From: Salimicrobium album
GTDB lineage: Bacteria > Bacillota > Bacilli > Bacillales > Halobacillaceae
Assembly (NCBI RefSeq): GCF_900107115.1
Contig: NZ_FNOS01000008.1
Coordinates: 1-60,244 of the forward strand
DNA length: 60,244 nucleotides
Direction of reading: 5' to 3'
The notes under the pieces were generated by a model. It was not told the DNA's origin. It saw only the letters and a list, made by a program, of their open reading frames with translations, and made no database searches. Shown here piece by piece: positions 53,706-59,907 of this stretch (the first letter of the stretch is position 1; every line of letters begins with the position of its first letter). The position numbers were made by a program, and so were the translations under genes.

Positions 53706-53836
53706 TTAACGTTCCCCTGTTTCTATATAGCGTAAAAAATCCTCCACATTCATACCATCAAGCCCAAGGTTTTCAAGGGTTCGTGCGTTCTACATCAAAT
53801 CACGTTCGAGTACCAGCTGCGCCATCTCAATGATAT
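53706..53836 (-). pseudogene. Small-gene family B, copy 2 (decayed)
   Basis: The minus strand encodes LENLGLDGMNVEDFLRYIET, clearly related to copy 1. An in-frame TAG stands where copy 1 has a Gln codon, there is a small insertion upstream, and the N-terminal third is gone. Confidence 0.7.
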
Positions 53837-53845
53837 TGTCAACAC

Positions 53846-54028
53846 AATCCCACATTAACTCAATACTACAATAATACAAAAAGAAGGCATTCTGGGGTAA
53901 ATCTCAAATTACCGACTCATCTATAGGGAAGCATTTGTCACTTATGTACGAATGACCAGTTCCCCCTTTTCTTTATAGATGTCATAAGTCATATGTAGTA
54001 TAGCTTTGAAATAAAGGTTGTTCGTTTT
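53846..54028. repeat. Dispersed repeat C, copy 1
   Basis: About 183 bp, matching 59725-59907 at roughly four bases in five. Shared blocks include ACATTAACTCAATACTACAA, GTACGAATGACCAGT/TTACGAATGACCAGT and CATAAGTCATATGTAGT. No coding frame is conserved between the copies. Confidence 0.75.
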
Positions 54029-54040
54029 CTAACTCTGTTT

Positions 54041-54066
54041 TGCAACAATCGTCCCCGTTTGAAGAT
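54041..54066. repeat. Cassette-site motif, copy d
   Basis: Left arm TGCAACAAT (consensus), spacer CGTCCCCG, right arm TTTGAAGAT (diverged). Lies 7 bp beyond the stop of the DHFR-family gene. Confidence 0.6.
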
Positions 54067-54073
54067 TTTTTCG

Positions 54074-54607
54074 TTACTTTTTAACATCATAGTGCAGTTC
54101 AACAAATTGATTAAAATTTCTGGTGCTCATCAATGAAAGGTCTAATTGATAATCTCCCTCTTTAAATAATGAAATTCCTTTACCAAGTATGGTTGGAGCA
54201 ACCGTTAAGATCAGTTCATTAACCAACTTTTCTTGCAGGAATGACTGCAACAATTCTCCTCCACCAACAATCCATATGTTTTTCCCTTTTTGATTTTTCA
54301 ATTTACGAACAAAATTAGTTACATCTTCATTAACAAACTTTACATTTTCGGTGTTTTCAGCAGCTGATCTTGTAAACACATAACATTCTTTGTTTTTATA
54401 TGGGAACTCCTTTATACCCTGTCTCATTACCCAATTGTACGTTTTCTTGCCCATTACAACCGTATCAACTGTTTCATAAAACTCTGCAAAACCGTTATCT
54501 CCTTCACCATCCACCTTAAATAACCATTCGAGAGATTCATCTTTGGTAGCAATATACCCATCCAGACTTGAAGCAATGAATAATACTAAACTACGTATTT
54601 CGCTCAT
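54074..54607 (-). CDS. Dihydrofolate reductase family protein (RibD C-terminal domain)
   Basis: A 177-residue protein of the RibD-C/DHFR superfamily (YwjB/YyaP-like). LVLFIASSLDGYIATKD is the first strand and loop, DTVVMGKKTYNWV the NADPH region, and NIWIVGGGELLQSFL the diagnostic GGG motif. Probably an NADPH-dependent reductase of unknown substrate. ATG 54607 follows AAGGGGAAATT; an in-frame ATG further upstream would read through the conserved tail of the preceding small gene. The gene is bracketed within 20 bp on both sides by site copies d and e. Confidence 0.9.
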   Translation of the reverse strand: MSEIRSLVLFIASSLDGYIATKDESLEWLFKVDGEGDNGFAEFYETVDTVVMGKKTYNWVMRQGIKEFPYKNKECYVFTRSAAENTENVKFVNEDVTNFVRKLKNQKGKNIWIVGGGELLQSFLQEKLVNELILTVAPTILGKGISLFKEGDYQLDLSLMSTRNFNQFVELHYDVKK

Positions 54608-54625
54608 AATTTCCCCTTTCTTTGG

Positions 54626-54651
54626 TTCCACATAATGGCCTGTTTGTTGCG
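54626..54651. repeat. Cassette-site motif, copy e
   Basis: Left arm TTCCACATA (diverged), spacer ATGGCCTG, right arm TTTGTTGCG. It lies 18 bp upstream of the DHFR-family start and is followed by the conserved tail of the small gene. Confidence 0.6.
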
Positions 54652-54693
54652 TTATTACCATCCGGCCAGGTAATGCCATGATATCAAGCGCTT

Positions 54694-54933
54694 TCATAAA
54701 CGATCAGGTTTTACTCCGAAGTCATAAGTAGAAATATAAGAATAGCAATCTTCAAGAGAAGAAAATGCTTGTTCCGTTTCTTCTGCTATAACTTCATACA
54801 GCCCATGAGTGTTATAGTGAATTTCTGTATGGTCATCAATATTATAACTATCCCCTATTTGTAACGATTGGAGATTTTGATATAAAGGGTCCTGGTCAAC
54901 GTTCAGAAAATCATAAATATTACTTTGGCTCAC
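54694..54933 (-). CDS. MSQSNIYDF-family small protein, intact copy
   Basis: A 79-residue acidic soluble protein of a family I do not recognise. It begins SQSNIYDFLNVDQDPLYQ, has an LQIGDSYNIDDHTEIHYNTH strand region, then LYEVIAEETEQAFSSLEDCY and a basic end. A GTG start follows AAAGGCGGTAGATCT, and the same site precedes the other well-kept copy. At least four relics of this gene lie in the island. All are on the minus strand, and most sit just 5' of a cassette-site motif and an accessory gene. The 60-70 bp after the stop are also conserved. Confidence 0.75.
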   Translation of the reverse strand: MSQSNIYDFLNVDQDPLYQNLQSLQIGDSYNIDDHTEIHYNTHGLYEVIAEETEQAFSSLEDCYSYISTYDFGVKPDRL

Positions 54934-55014
54934 AGATCTACCGCCTTTCTATATAGCAAACAAAAGAGAAGGACATGCACACTTTTCATGACAACTTTAC
55001 CGTTTATCCACTCA

Positions 55015-55079
55015 TCTTCTGGTCATCTACTTCTTTGTTCATTAAGCCATTAGTAACACAATAGCTTAACGATTCAATA
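55015..55079. repeat. Dispersed repeat D, copy 1
   Basis: Matches 59653-59720: CATCTACTTCTTTGTTCATT and AGTAACACAATAGCTTAACG correspond to TATCTACTTCTTTGTTCATT and AGTAATACGGTAGCACAATG. In the second place it is directly joined to repeat C. Confidence 0.65.
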
Positions 55080-55111
55080 ACTTCATCATTTCCAGCAAAA
55101 GGATGAGTAGT

Positions 55112-55984
55112 TCATCTGTAATCTTTAATTCCATTTTCGAAGGCCTGAGGATCGTCATTCTCTATTCCATGTAATGCTTCCTGTAATGCAAACGTACTTT
55201 TATAAAACTTTACACGTTCAGAAATCTCATCTCCATCAGGGTATAAGTCGATACACACATTAAAAAAATCTTCGCCATAGCTCGACAGTATTCCGGCAAA
55301 ATCATACGCAGGATCTCCCAGCCCTGCTTCACCGAAATCTATGATTCCGGAAACCCTGGTTGATTTCGGGTTCCACAAGATATTAGAAGCTCCGAAATCC
55401 CCGTGTATGAGTGTTGTCTTTACATTTAAGAAAGCTTTCCTATTTAGAAAAGTACTAAAGGATTGAGTTATTTCATCCTGAGCCTCTTTTCTGATATAAG
55501 GAAATAGCTTGTTTCGTATCTTATCGAATAGCTCCGACATCTCTTCGCGTGGATCACTGTCTTCCAGTTTCAACGCATCTTTCGAAGTTGAGTGAAGTTC
55601 GATAAGGAAAGTTACAAGTTGTGATGCTAATCTTTTTATTGGTTCGTCTTTATTAATGTTTTCTAAACTTTCTCTCCATAAAGGAACACCAGCAATTAGG
55701 TTATAACCTGTGAAAACTTCTCTCGGCTTGAGAGTGTCAAAATACTCATATATTGGATACGGGACTGGGATAGTAACAACGTTCTGTATGTATTCTAAGA
55801 TTTCTTTCTCTTTTTTCAACTGTGTTATTCCTTGTTCGTATTTTGGAAATCTAAATACCAGAGAATTATTCACGATGAACACATTGTTATTTTGACCAAT
55901 GTCGTTAGCGTGCCATTCTTCGATGGAAAGATCAGGATATACCAGTTTAATGTTTTCAATGTATTTATCACCTATTACTAACAC
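55112..55984 (-). CDS. Aminoglycoside phosphotransferase (APH) family protein
   Basis: A kinase-fold protein of 290 residues. LIHGDFGASNILW is the Brenner catalytic loop (Asp of HGD, Asn of SNILW) and SGIIDFGEAGLGDPAYDFA supplies the metal Asp, so it should be an active small-molecule kinase. Antibiotic phosphorylation is one option; many homologues phosphorylate sugars or amino alcohols. The start is unusual. GTG 55984 lies against AAGGA with no spacer, while ATT 55996 has GGAGG at 7 nt and would add KKEV. It is followed by no terminator. Confidence 0.85.
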   Translation of the reverse strand: MLVIGDKYIENIKLVYPDLSIEEWHANDIGQNNNVFIVNNSLVFRFPKYEQGITQLKKEKEILEYIQNVVTIPVPYPIYEYFDTLKPREVFTGYNLIAGVPLWRESLENINKDEPIKRLASQLVTFLIELHSTSKDALKLEDSDPREEMSELFDKIRNKLFPYIRKEAQDEITQSFSTFLNRKAFLNVKTTLIHGDFGASNILWNPKSTRVSGIIDFGEAGLGDPAYDFAGILSSYGEDFFNVCIDLYPDGDEISERVKFYKSTFALQEALHGIENDDPQAFENGIKDYR

Positions 55985-56029
55985 TTCCTTTTTAATCCAA
56001 ATTCCTCCATTGGATGTACTTGTTGGAAC

Positions 56030-56581
56030 TCAATGCCCATTATTTTGAGCTCGATGTTTATTTAACTTCTGCTGTAGATACTGTTCTGATTTTCCTTTAG
56101 GAATACTAAGGCTTTCCCAGCTCTCATCTTTTAATTGCTTACCAATATAAACAATCTGACCAACGTGATAAGCGTAATGAGCCACTTGCCTTTCGATTGC
56201 TTCCAGAACTGTGTGTTCCTCACCCCGAATCGTTATACTTTTTAATAAATCTTGATCTACTAATTCATTCAAGGTACTAAGAACAGCATTCCATCCCTTC
56301 TCCCACATAATTATCATTTCCTGCTTTGAGGAAATATCATCTTCAAATTCCTGCTCACGATTTCTGAAGGGCTTTTCTCCATCTGATGTTAGTAAGTCAG
56401 ACCACCTGGATATCATGTTTCCATTCAAATGTTTCACAATAATTGCAATGCTATTTGAGGTATCGTTTACTTTCCAGTGTACATCTTCCTCTGATAATTG
56501 ATTTATCGTGTTGTCTCCAAGATTTTTAACGCTCTCAAACCTTTCTTGAACAACCTTTAAGTACTCATTTCCAATATTCAT
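56030..56581 (-). CDS. DinB-like (DUF1572) protein
   Basis: A 183-residue four-helix-bundle protein of the DinB/DUF1572 family. Candidate metal-binding His residues are in IIVKHLNGN (about 50) and VAHYAYHVGQIVY (about 135-140). Relatives are thiol-dependent transferases or stress proteins; the exact role is unknown. GGGGGGCTATTT precedes the ATG. Same strand as the APH gene, 45 bp apart. Site copy f lies 24 bp upstream. Confidence 0.87.
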   Translation of the reverse strand: MNIGNEYLKVVQERFESVKNLGDNTINQLSEEDVHWKVNDTSNSIAIIVKHLNGNMISRWSDLLTSDGEKPFRNREQEFEDDISSKQEMIIMWEKGWNAVLSTLNELVDQDLLKSITIRGEEHTVLEAIERQVAHYAYHVGQIVYIGKQLKDESWESLSIPKGKSEQYLQQKLNKHRAQNNGH

Positions 56582-56605
56582 AAATAGCCCCCCGGCTTGT
56601 TTTTA

Positions 56606-56631
56606 TGCAACAATCGCTCCCATTTAGAGAA
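56606..56631. repeat. Cassette-site motif, copy f
   Basis: Left arm TGCAACAAT (consensus), spacer CGCTCCCA, right arm TTTAGAGAA (diverged). Between the stop of a small membrane protein gene and the DinB start. Confidence 0.6.
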
Positions 56632-56635
56632 AACT

Positions 56636-56812
56636 TTAATCAGCACTTTTATATCTTTTTATTGCACCAGTAAGCAACATAGCTATCCCTATATAATTGA
56701 AAATCATCCCTGCAATAATAAGACCATATTCAATTTCCTCTGGAGTAAAGCCGAGAAGAAACAAACCCAGACTTAATAAAAATAGAGCTATACTAACTTT
56801 TATATATGACAA
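56636..56812 (-). CDS. Small two-helix membrane protein
   Basis: A 58-residue protein starting with TTG: SYIKVSIALFLLSLGLFLLG forms the first helix, LIIAGMIFNYIGIAMLLTGA the second, with a TPEEIEYG turn and a basic end. AAGGTTGGGG gives a moderate binding site. Its start overlaps the end of a shorter hydrophobic frame. No family recognised. Confidence 0.6.
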   Translation of the reverse strand: MSYIKVSIALFLLSLGLFLLGFTPEEIEYGLIIAGMIFNYIGIAMLLTGAIKRYKSAD

Positions 56813-56898
56813 CTTACCCCAACCTTCTTGAAAAATATCCCTATAATAATAGTGTATATTATGCCCGCTATCAAGGAGCCAATAATTAATTTTAAAAT
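56800..56898 (-). CDS. Possible very short hydrophobic peptide
   Basis: GGGAGG stands 9 nt before an ATT codon that opens LKLIIGSLIAGIIYTIIIGI and FFKKVGVSCHI, 32 residues with one transmembrane helix. It overlaps the next gene by 13 nt. The need for a rare ATT start makes it doubtful; a lost ATG is as likely. Confidence 0.3.
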   Translation of the reverse strand: MLKLIIGSLIAGIIYTIIIGIFFKKVGVSCHI

Positions 56899-57006
56899 AA
56901 AATTTAACCTCCCTCAGTTCAGCAATATGACCTTTATATGCAATAGGGACGTTACTCTTTTTTAAGCAATGGCACCCTTTTCTTGAAGAAACAGGTTGTT
57001 AGAACG

Positions 57007-57171
57007 CTAAGTAATTATATTTATTGTTACCAACGCGATAATACAAGCTCCATATAGTGAATATGCGGTTATCTTATTACTTTTTGGGGCGTCTTTAATT
57101 TTTAACACCCTAATGAATTTATAACTGCAAAACAAGAAAAACAAAATAGATACAACCAATACCTGATCCAA
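57007..57171 (-). CDS. Small two-helix membrane protein
   Basis: A 54-residue protein, shorter than usual calling limits. TTG start 8 nt after a perfect AGGAGG; DQVLVVSILFFLFCSYKFI is the first helix, a basic loop KIKDAPKSNK follows, and YGACIIALVTINIIT is the second. It is the first gene after site copy g, 26 bp away. Family not recognised. Confidence 0.65.
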   Translation of the reverse strand: MDQVLVVSILFFLFCSYKFIRVLKIKDAPKSNKITAYSLYGACIIALVTINIIT

Positions 57172-57197
57172 CTTATTTTCCTCCTAATAATAGAGTA

Positions 57198-57223
57198 TTC
57201 AACTAAATGGCCCGTTCGTTGCA
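57198..57223. repeat. Cassette-site motif, copy g
   Basis: Left arm TTCAACTAA (diverged), spacer ATGGCCCG, right arm TTCGTTGCA. Followed by the conserved tail of the small gene at 57283. Confidence 0.6.
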
Positions 57224-57282
57224 TTACCACCATCCGGCCAGGAAATGCTATAGCATCAAACGCTTTTATAAACGATCGGACT

Positions 57283-57504
57283 TTACTTCAAAACCATAGG
57301 TGGAAATATGGAATAGCAATCTTCGAGAGAAGAAAATGCTTGTTCCGTTTCTTTTGCTATAACTTCATACAGACCGTGAGCGTTACAGTGAATTTCTGTT
57401 TGGTCATTAAGATCATAACTTTCGCCTGTTTGTAATGATTGAATCTTTTGGTACAAAGGGTCCTGGTCAACGCTCAGAAAATCATAAATATTACTTTGGC
57501 TCAT
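57283..57504 (-). CDS. MSQSNIYDF-family small protein, copy with altered C-terminus
   Basis: A 73-residue paralogue of the protein at 54694 (SQSNIYDFLSVDQDPLYQ, then HGLYEVIAKETEQAFSSLED). A one-base deletion near 57318 shifts the last codons, giving SIFPPMVLK in place of the family ending SYIST...K.DRL. The ATG has AAAGGTGGTAGATCT. It is probably still translated but may be decaying. Confidence 0.65.
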   Translation of the reverse strand: MSQSNIYDFLSVDQDPLYQKIQSLQTGESYDLNDQTEIHCNAHGLYEVIAKETEQAFSSLEDCYSIFPPMVLK

Positions 57505-57773
57505 AGATCTACCACCTTTCCCTGTGGTAAACAAAAGAGAAGGGAGTGCGCTCCCCCTTACGCTGCCTTTACTGTTTTCAAAGTAATAAATCTCTATCAT
57601 TTCTCCCAAGTTGCATAAACGGCTATACATATTATCTTCTAGTAACTTACTAATTCCCCTGCCACATCATTGCAGGACGGAAAAGAGTTTTAAAAAATCC
57701 AGAAAAGGAAAACCCAAAGCAGTGCACACAACAAATTATAAAGATGGATGACGGGAAAAAGGAGTGAGGGTCG

Positions 57774-58511
57774 ATGCCTAAACGACGAATATGGGCGATC
57801 GCTTATCTGATAGCTTTTGGTCTTATGATCTTTTTAAACTACTGGAGCGCCACGAATGTCGGTATCGTAGCTGACAATAACCAGGCGATTATCCAGCCTG
57901 CAGGGTTCGCCTTTTCCATTTGGGGCCTGATTTATATCCTGCTATTTGTCTGGATCATCAAACGGTTTTTTGATCACACGTGGGAAGGGTCACTGGCGTC
58001 CCGCTTAACTTTCTGGCCCATTCTTAATTTTCTCCTGAACGGCCTGTGGATCGTCGTATTTACCCAGCAGTGGCTGGTTGCATCGACCCTTGTGATTGCG
58101 AGTCTTCTCGCCACCCTTGCCATCATGCATACATTGATTACAAAGGCTGACTATCACTGGTTCGACCGGCTGCCGTTCTCTATTTATTTCGCCTGGGTAA
58201 CCGTCGCGACAATCGTCAACGTGTTCGCGGTGACAGCCGGCATGAAGGTGGAGACCATCCTCGGTCTCGGCGAGCTGGACTGGACGCTTATCATGATTGC
58301 GGCAGCAACCCTTATCGGGAGTATCGTCGCCTTCCGCTATCGCGACTGGCTCTATCCGCTCGTCATTCTCTGGCCGTTCTACGGTATTTATGTAGTCAAT
58401 GACAGTGCGTATAGCAGTTTGAATATAACGCTGCTTATCGCCAGTATCGTGCTGGTGGCCGTGGGTATTTTCACGGTTGTTAAAAAGCTCCGGAACAAAC
58501 AAACAGCATAA
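57774..58511 (+). CDS. TspO/MBR-like tryptophan-rich membrane protein
   Basis: A 245-residue membrane protein with seven or eight helices, many Trp residues and the TspO-like block IQPAGFAFSIWGLIYILLFV, followed by PFSIYFAWVTVATIVNV. It belongs to the larger tryptophan-rich sensory protein group rather than the classic 160-residue TspO. A role with porphyrins or small hydrophobic ligands is family lore, not shown here. AAAGGAGTGAGGGTCG precedes the ATG. Higher GC than the island: it looks like a return to the backbone. Confidence 0.82.
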   Translation: MPKRRIWAIAYLIAFGLMIFLNYWSATNVGIVADNNQAIIQPAGFAFSIWGLIYILLFVWIIKRFFDHTWEGSLASRLTFWPILNFLLNGLWIVVFTQQWLVASTLVIASLLATLAIMHTLITKADYHWFDRLPFSIYFAWVTVATIVNVFAVTAGMKVETILGLGELDWTLIMIAAATLIGSIVAFRYRDWLYPLVILWPFYGIYVVNDSAYSSLNITLLIASIVLVAVGIFTVVKKLRNKQTA

Positions 58512-58534
58512 TAGCATCTGTAGAAAGGAAAATA

Positions 58535-58583
58535 AAAATACCAAGAGTCGGAGTTTAAGAAAACCGGCACTTGGTATTTTTTA
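58535..58583 (+). terminator. Terminator of the TspO-like gene
   Basis: AAAATACCAAG (58535-58545) pairs with CTTGGTATTTT (58570-58580), then TT. Confidence 0.85.
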
Positions 58584-58610
58584 ATCAAATGTATGTTATT
58601 TTCACTGTGA

Positions 58611-58904
58611 TCTGCCGGTATTTACACCTATACGATTCAAGGAAACGAAGTCGTGGACATTTTTGATAACGTGAATGAGTCTCTCGGTCTGACCGAGGAT
58701 GATGATTCCTCTGAGTCCTCACCTTCTTCTAAGCCCAACACTACTGCGGAAGAAGAGGATGTTTCCAGCGTAGATGCGAATGGCAATGGCCAAGTGACCA
58801 TTCAAGAGGCCAAAGATGCTGGTTTCTCTATGCCGATCACCAGCGATCACTGGTTGTATGAATACATGCAGGATAGAGATGGTGATGGAACGGTTGGAGA
58901 ATGA
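58611..58904 (+). pseudogene. C-terminal remnant of a secreted calcium-binding protein
   Basis: In frame from just after a stop at 58608, the sequence reads SAGIYTYTIQGNEVVDIFDN, an acidic Ser/Glu linker, then VDANGNGQVTIQEAKDAGFS and YMQDRDGDGTVGE. The last parts are EF-hand/excalibur-like calcium sites. GTG 58653 opens a frame, but the upstream in-frame residues look like the end of a preceding domain, so most of a larger exported enzyme (perhaps nuclease or MBL-fold) has been lost. Confidence 0.6.
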
Positions 58905-58967
58905 ACCTTTATAAGAGGTGGAGAAGAACGTTCTCTGTCAGTCTCGAAGAATAAGAGAAGCAATACG

Positions 58968-58995
58968 AGAGAAGGGCGTCCCCCTTCTCTTTTTA
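58968..58995 (+). terminator. Terminator after the calcium-binding remnant
   Basis: AGAGAAGGG (58968-58976) pairs with CCCTTCTCT (58982-58990), followed by TTTTT. Confidence 0.85.
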
Positions 58996-59225
58996 TATGT
59001 ATCGTTTACAAAGAATAAACGTCTATGACTTCCTCCACATTACACAAAGGGAGGGTTTGCAATGATCGAATAACCTCTTAGTCCCCCACCTTCTCGTTAC
59101 CTATTTTCATATTTCTTCCGTGATTATTAACACAATGTCACATTAACTCAATAGCACAGTAACACAATAACTCAATGTTTGATTAATAATACCCCGGATA
59201 TCCACGCTTTACTGTAAACATGAAA

Positions 59226-59260
59226 AATCCATTTTGAAAAAAGATTGATCAAAATGGATT
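59226..59260. repeat. Isolated inverted repeat
   Basis: AATCCATTTTGA and TCAAAATGGATT form a perfect 12-bp stem with an 11-nt loop in a gene-free stretch (58996-59358). No T-run follows. It may be a mobile-element trace. Confidence 0.5.
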
Positions 59261-59358
59261 CTATCCTTTGTTAAGTAGTATGCAATTTTTATAAAAAAAT
59301 TTGACTTTTTCCTACTTAGAATCTTCCTCAATTGCGCCCAGTTGCAGAACTTCCTAAT

Positions 59359-59537
59359 TTATAACGATGGCTTTTCATCCAAGCCCCAAACCAAAAATAT
59401 ATAAACCCAAAAAGAGACGCCAACGGGAAAGAGAAATATTACTCACACAATGAAAGATGATATACCAAGTCTGCTATACCCCCACAAACTCCGTACAATT
59501 CTCTATCAGTTGATGAGTTAGTTAATTTATGACACAT
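59359..59537 (-). pseudogene. PspC-domain protein pseudogene
   Basis: After AAAGGGGATTTATT and ATG the frame reads KLTNSSTDRELYGVCGGIAD, the PspC signature. A one-base deletion follows. The other frame goes on as SSFIV, stop, VIFLFPVGVSFWVYIFLVWG and ends LDEKPSL, where family members have Arg at the stop. Two lesions in a gene of about 60 codons make it dead. Confidence 0.8.
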
Positions 59538-59554
59538 AATAAATCCCCTTTTTC

Positions 59555-59580
59555 TTTAACAATCTGGCCCGTTTCAGGCA
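59555..59580. repeat. Cassette-site motif, copy h
   Basis: Left arm TTTAACAAT, spacer CTGGCCCG, right arm TTTCAGGCA. It lies 17 bp upstream of the PspC pseudogene start, the position seen for other accessory genes. Confidence 0.55.
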
Positions 59581-59652
59581 TAGTGCTTCTTCCACAACTG
59601 CATATACCCTTCTCACGCCACCTTTACCGTTTTGAAAGAATGATTTCCTCCC

Positions 59653-59907
59653 CTTCTGGTTATCTACTTCTTTGTTCATTAAATTAAGTTATTAGTAATA
59701 CGGTAGCACAATGATTCAATTGCACATTAACTCAATACTACAATAATTCAATAACACAAAAAAAGGCATCCTAGGGTAGATCTCAAATCACCGAATTATT
59801 TGTAGCAGAACGTTCGTCATTTGTTTACGAATGACCAGTGTTCCCTTTCCCTTATAGATATCATAAGTCATATGTAGTGTAACTTTAAAATAAAGGTTGT
59901 TCGTTTG
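59653..59907. repeat. Dispersed repeats D and C, second copies, joined
   Basis: Repeat D (59653-59720) and repeat C (59725-59907) are adjacent here. Match to the first C copy stops abruptly at GTTCGTTT, where the IS21-type element begins. Confidence 0.7.

Noticed and set aside
54608-54697. N-terminal extension of the DHFR-family gene
   Set aside because: The extra 30 codons come from the tail of the preceding small gene and a cassette-site motif; ATG 54607 has a proper binding site.
40819-57223. Classical integron with attC sites and intI
   Set aside because: The sites lack the GTTRRRY core and the larger attC fold, and no integrase gene is visible; only the cassette-like layout is similar.
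59600-59690. A short minus-strand frame starting MNKEVDNQKG in repeat D
   Set aside because: The second copy of the repeat breaks this frame after a dozen codons, so it is not conserved as coding sequence.
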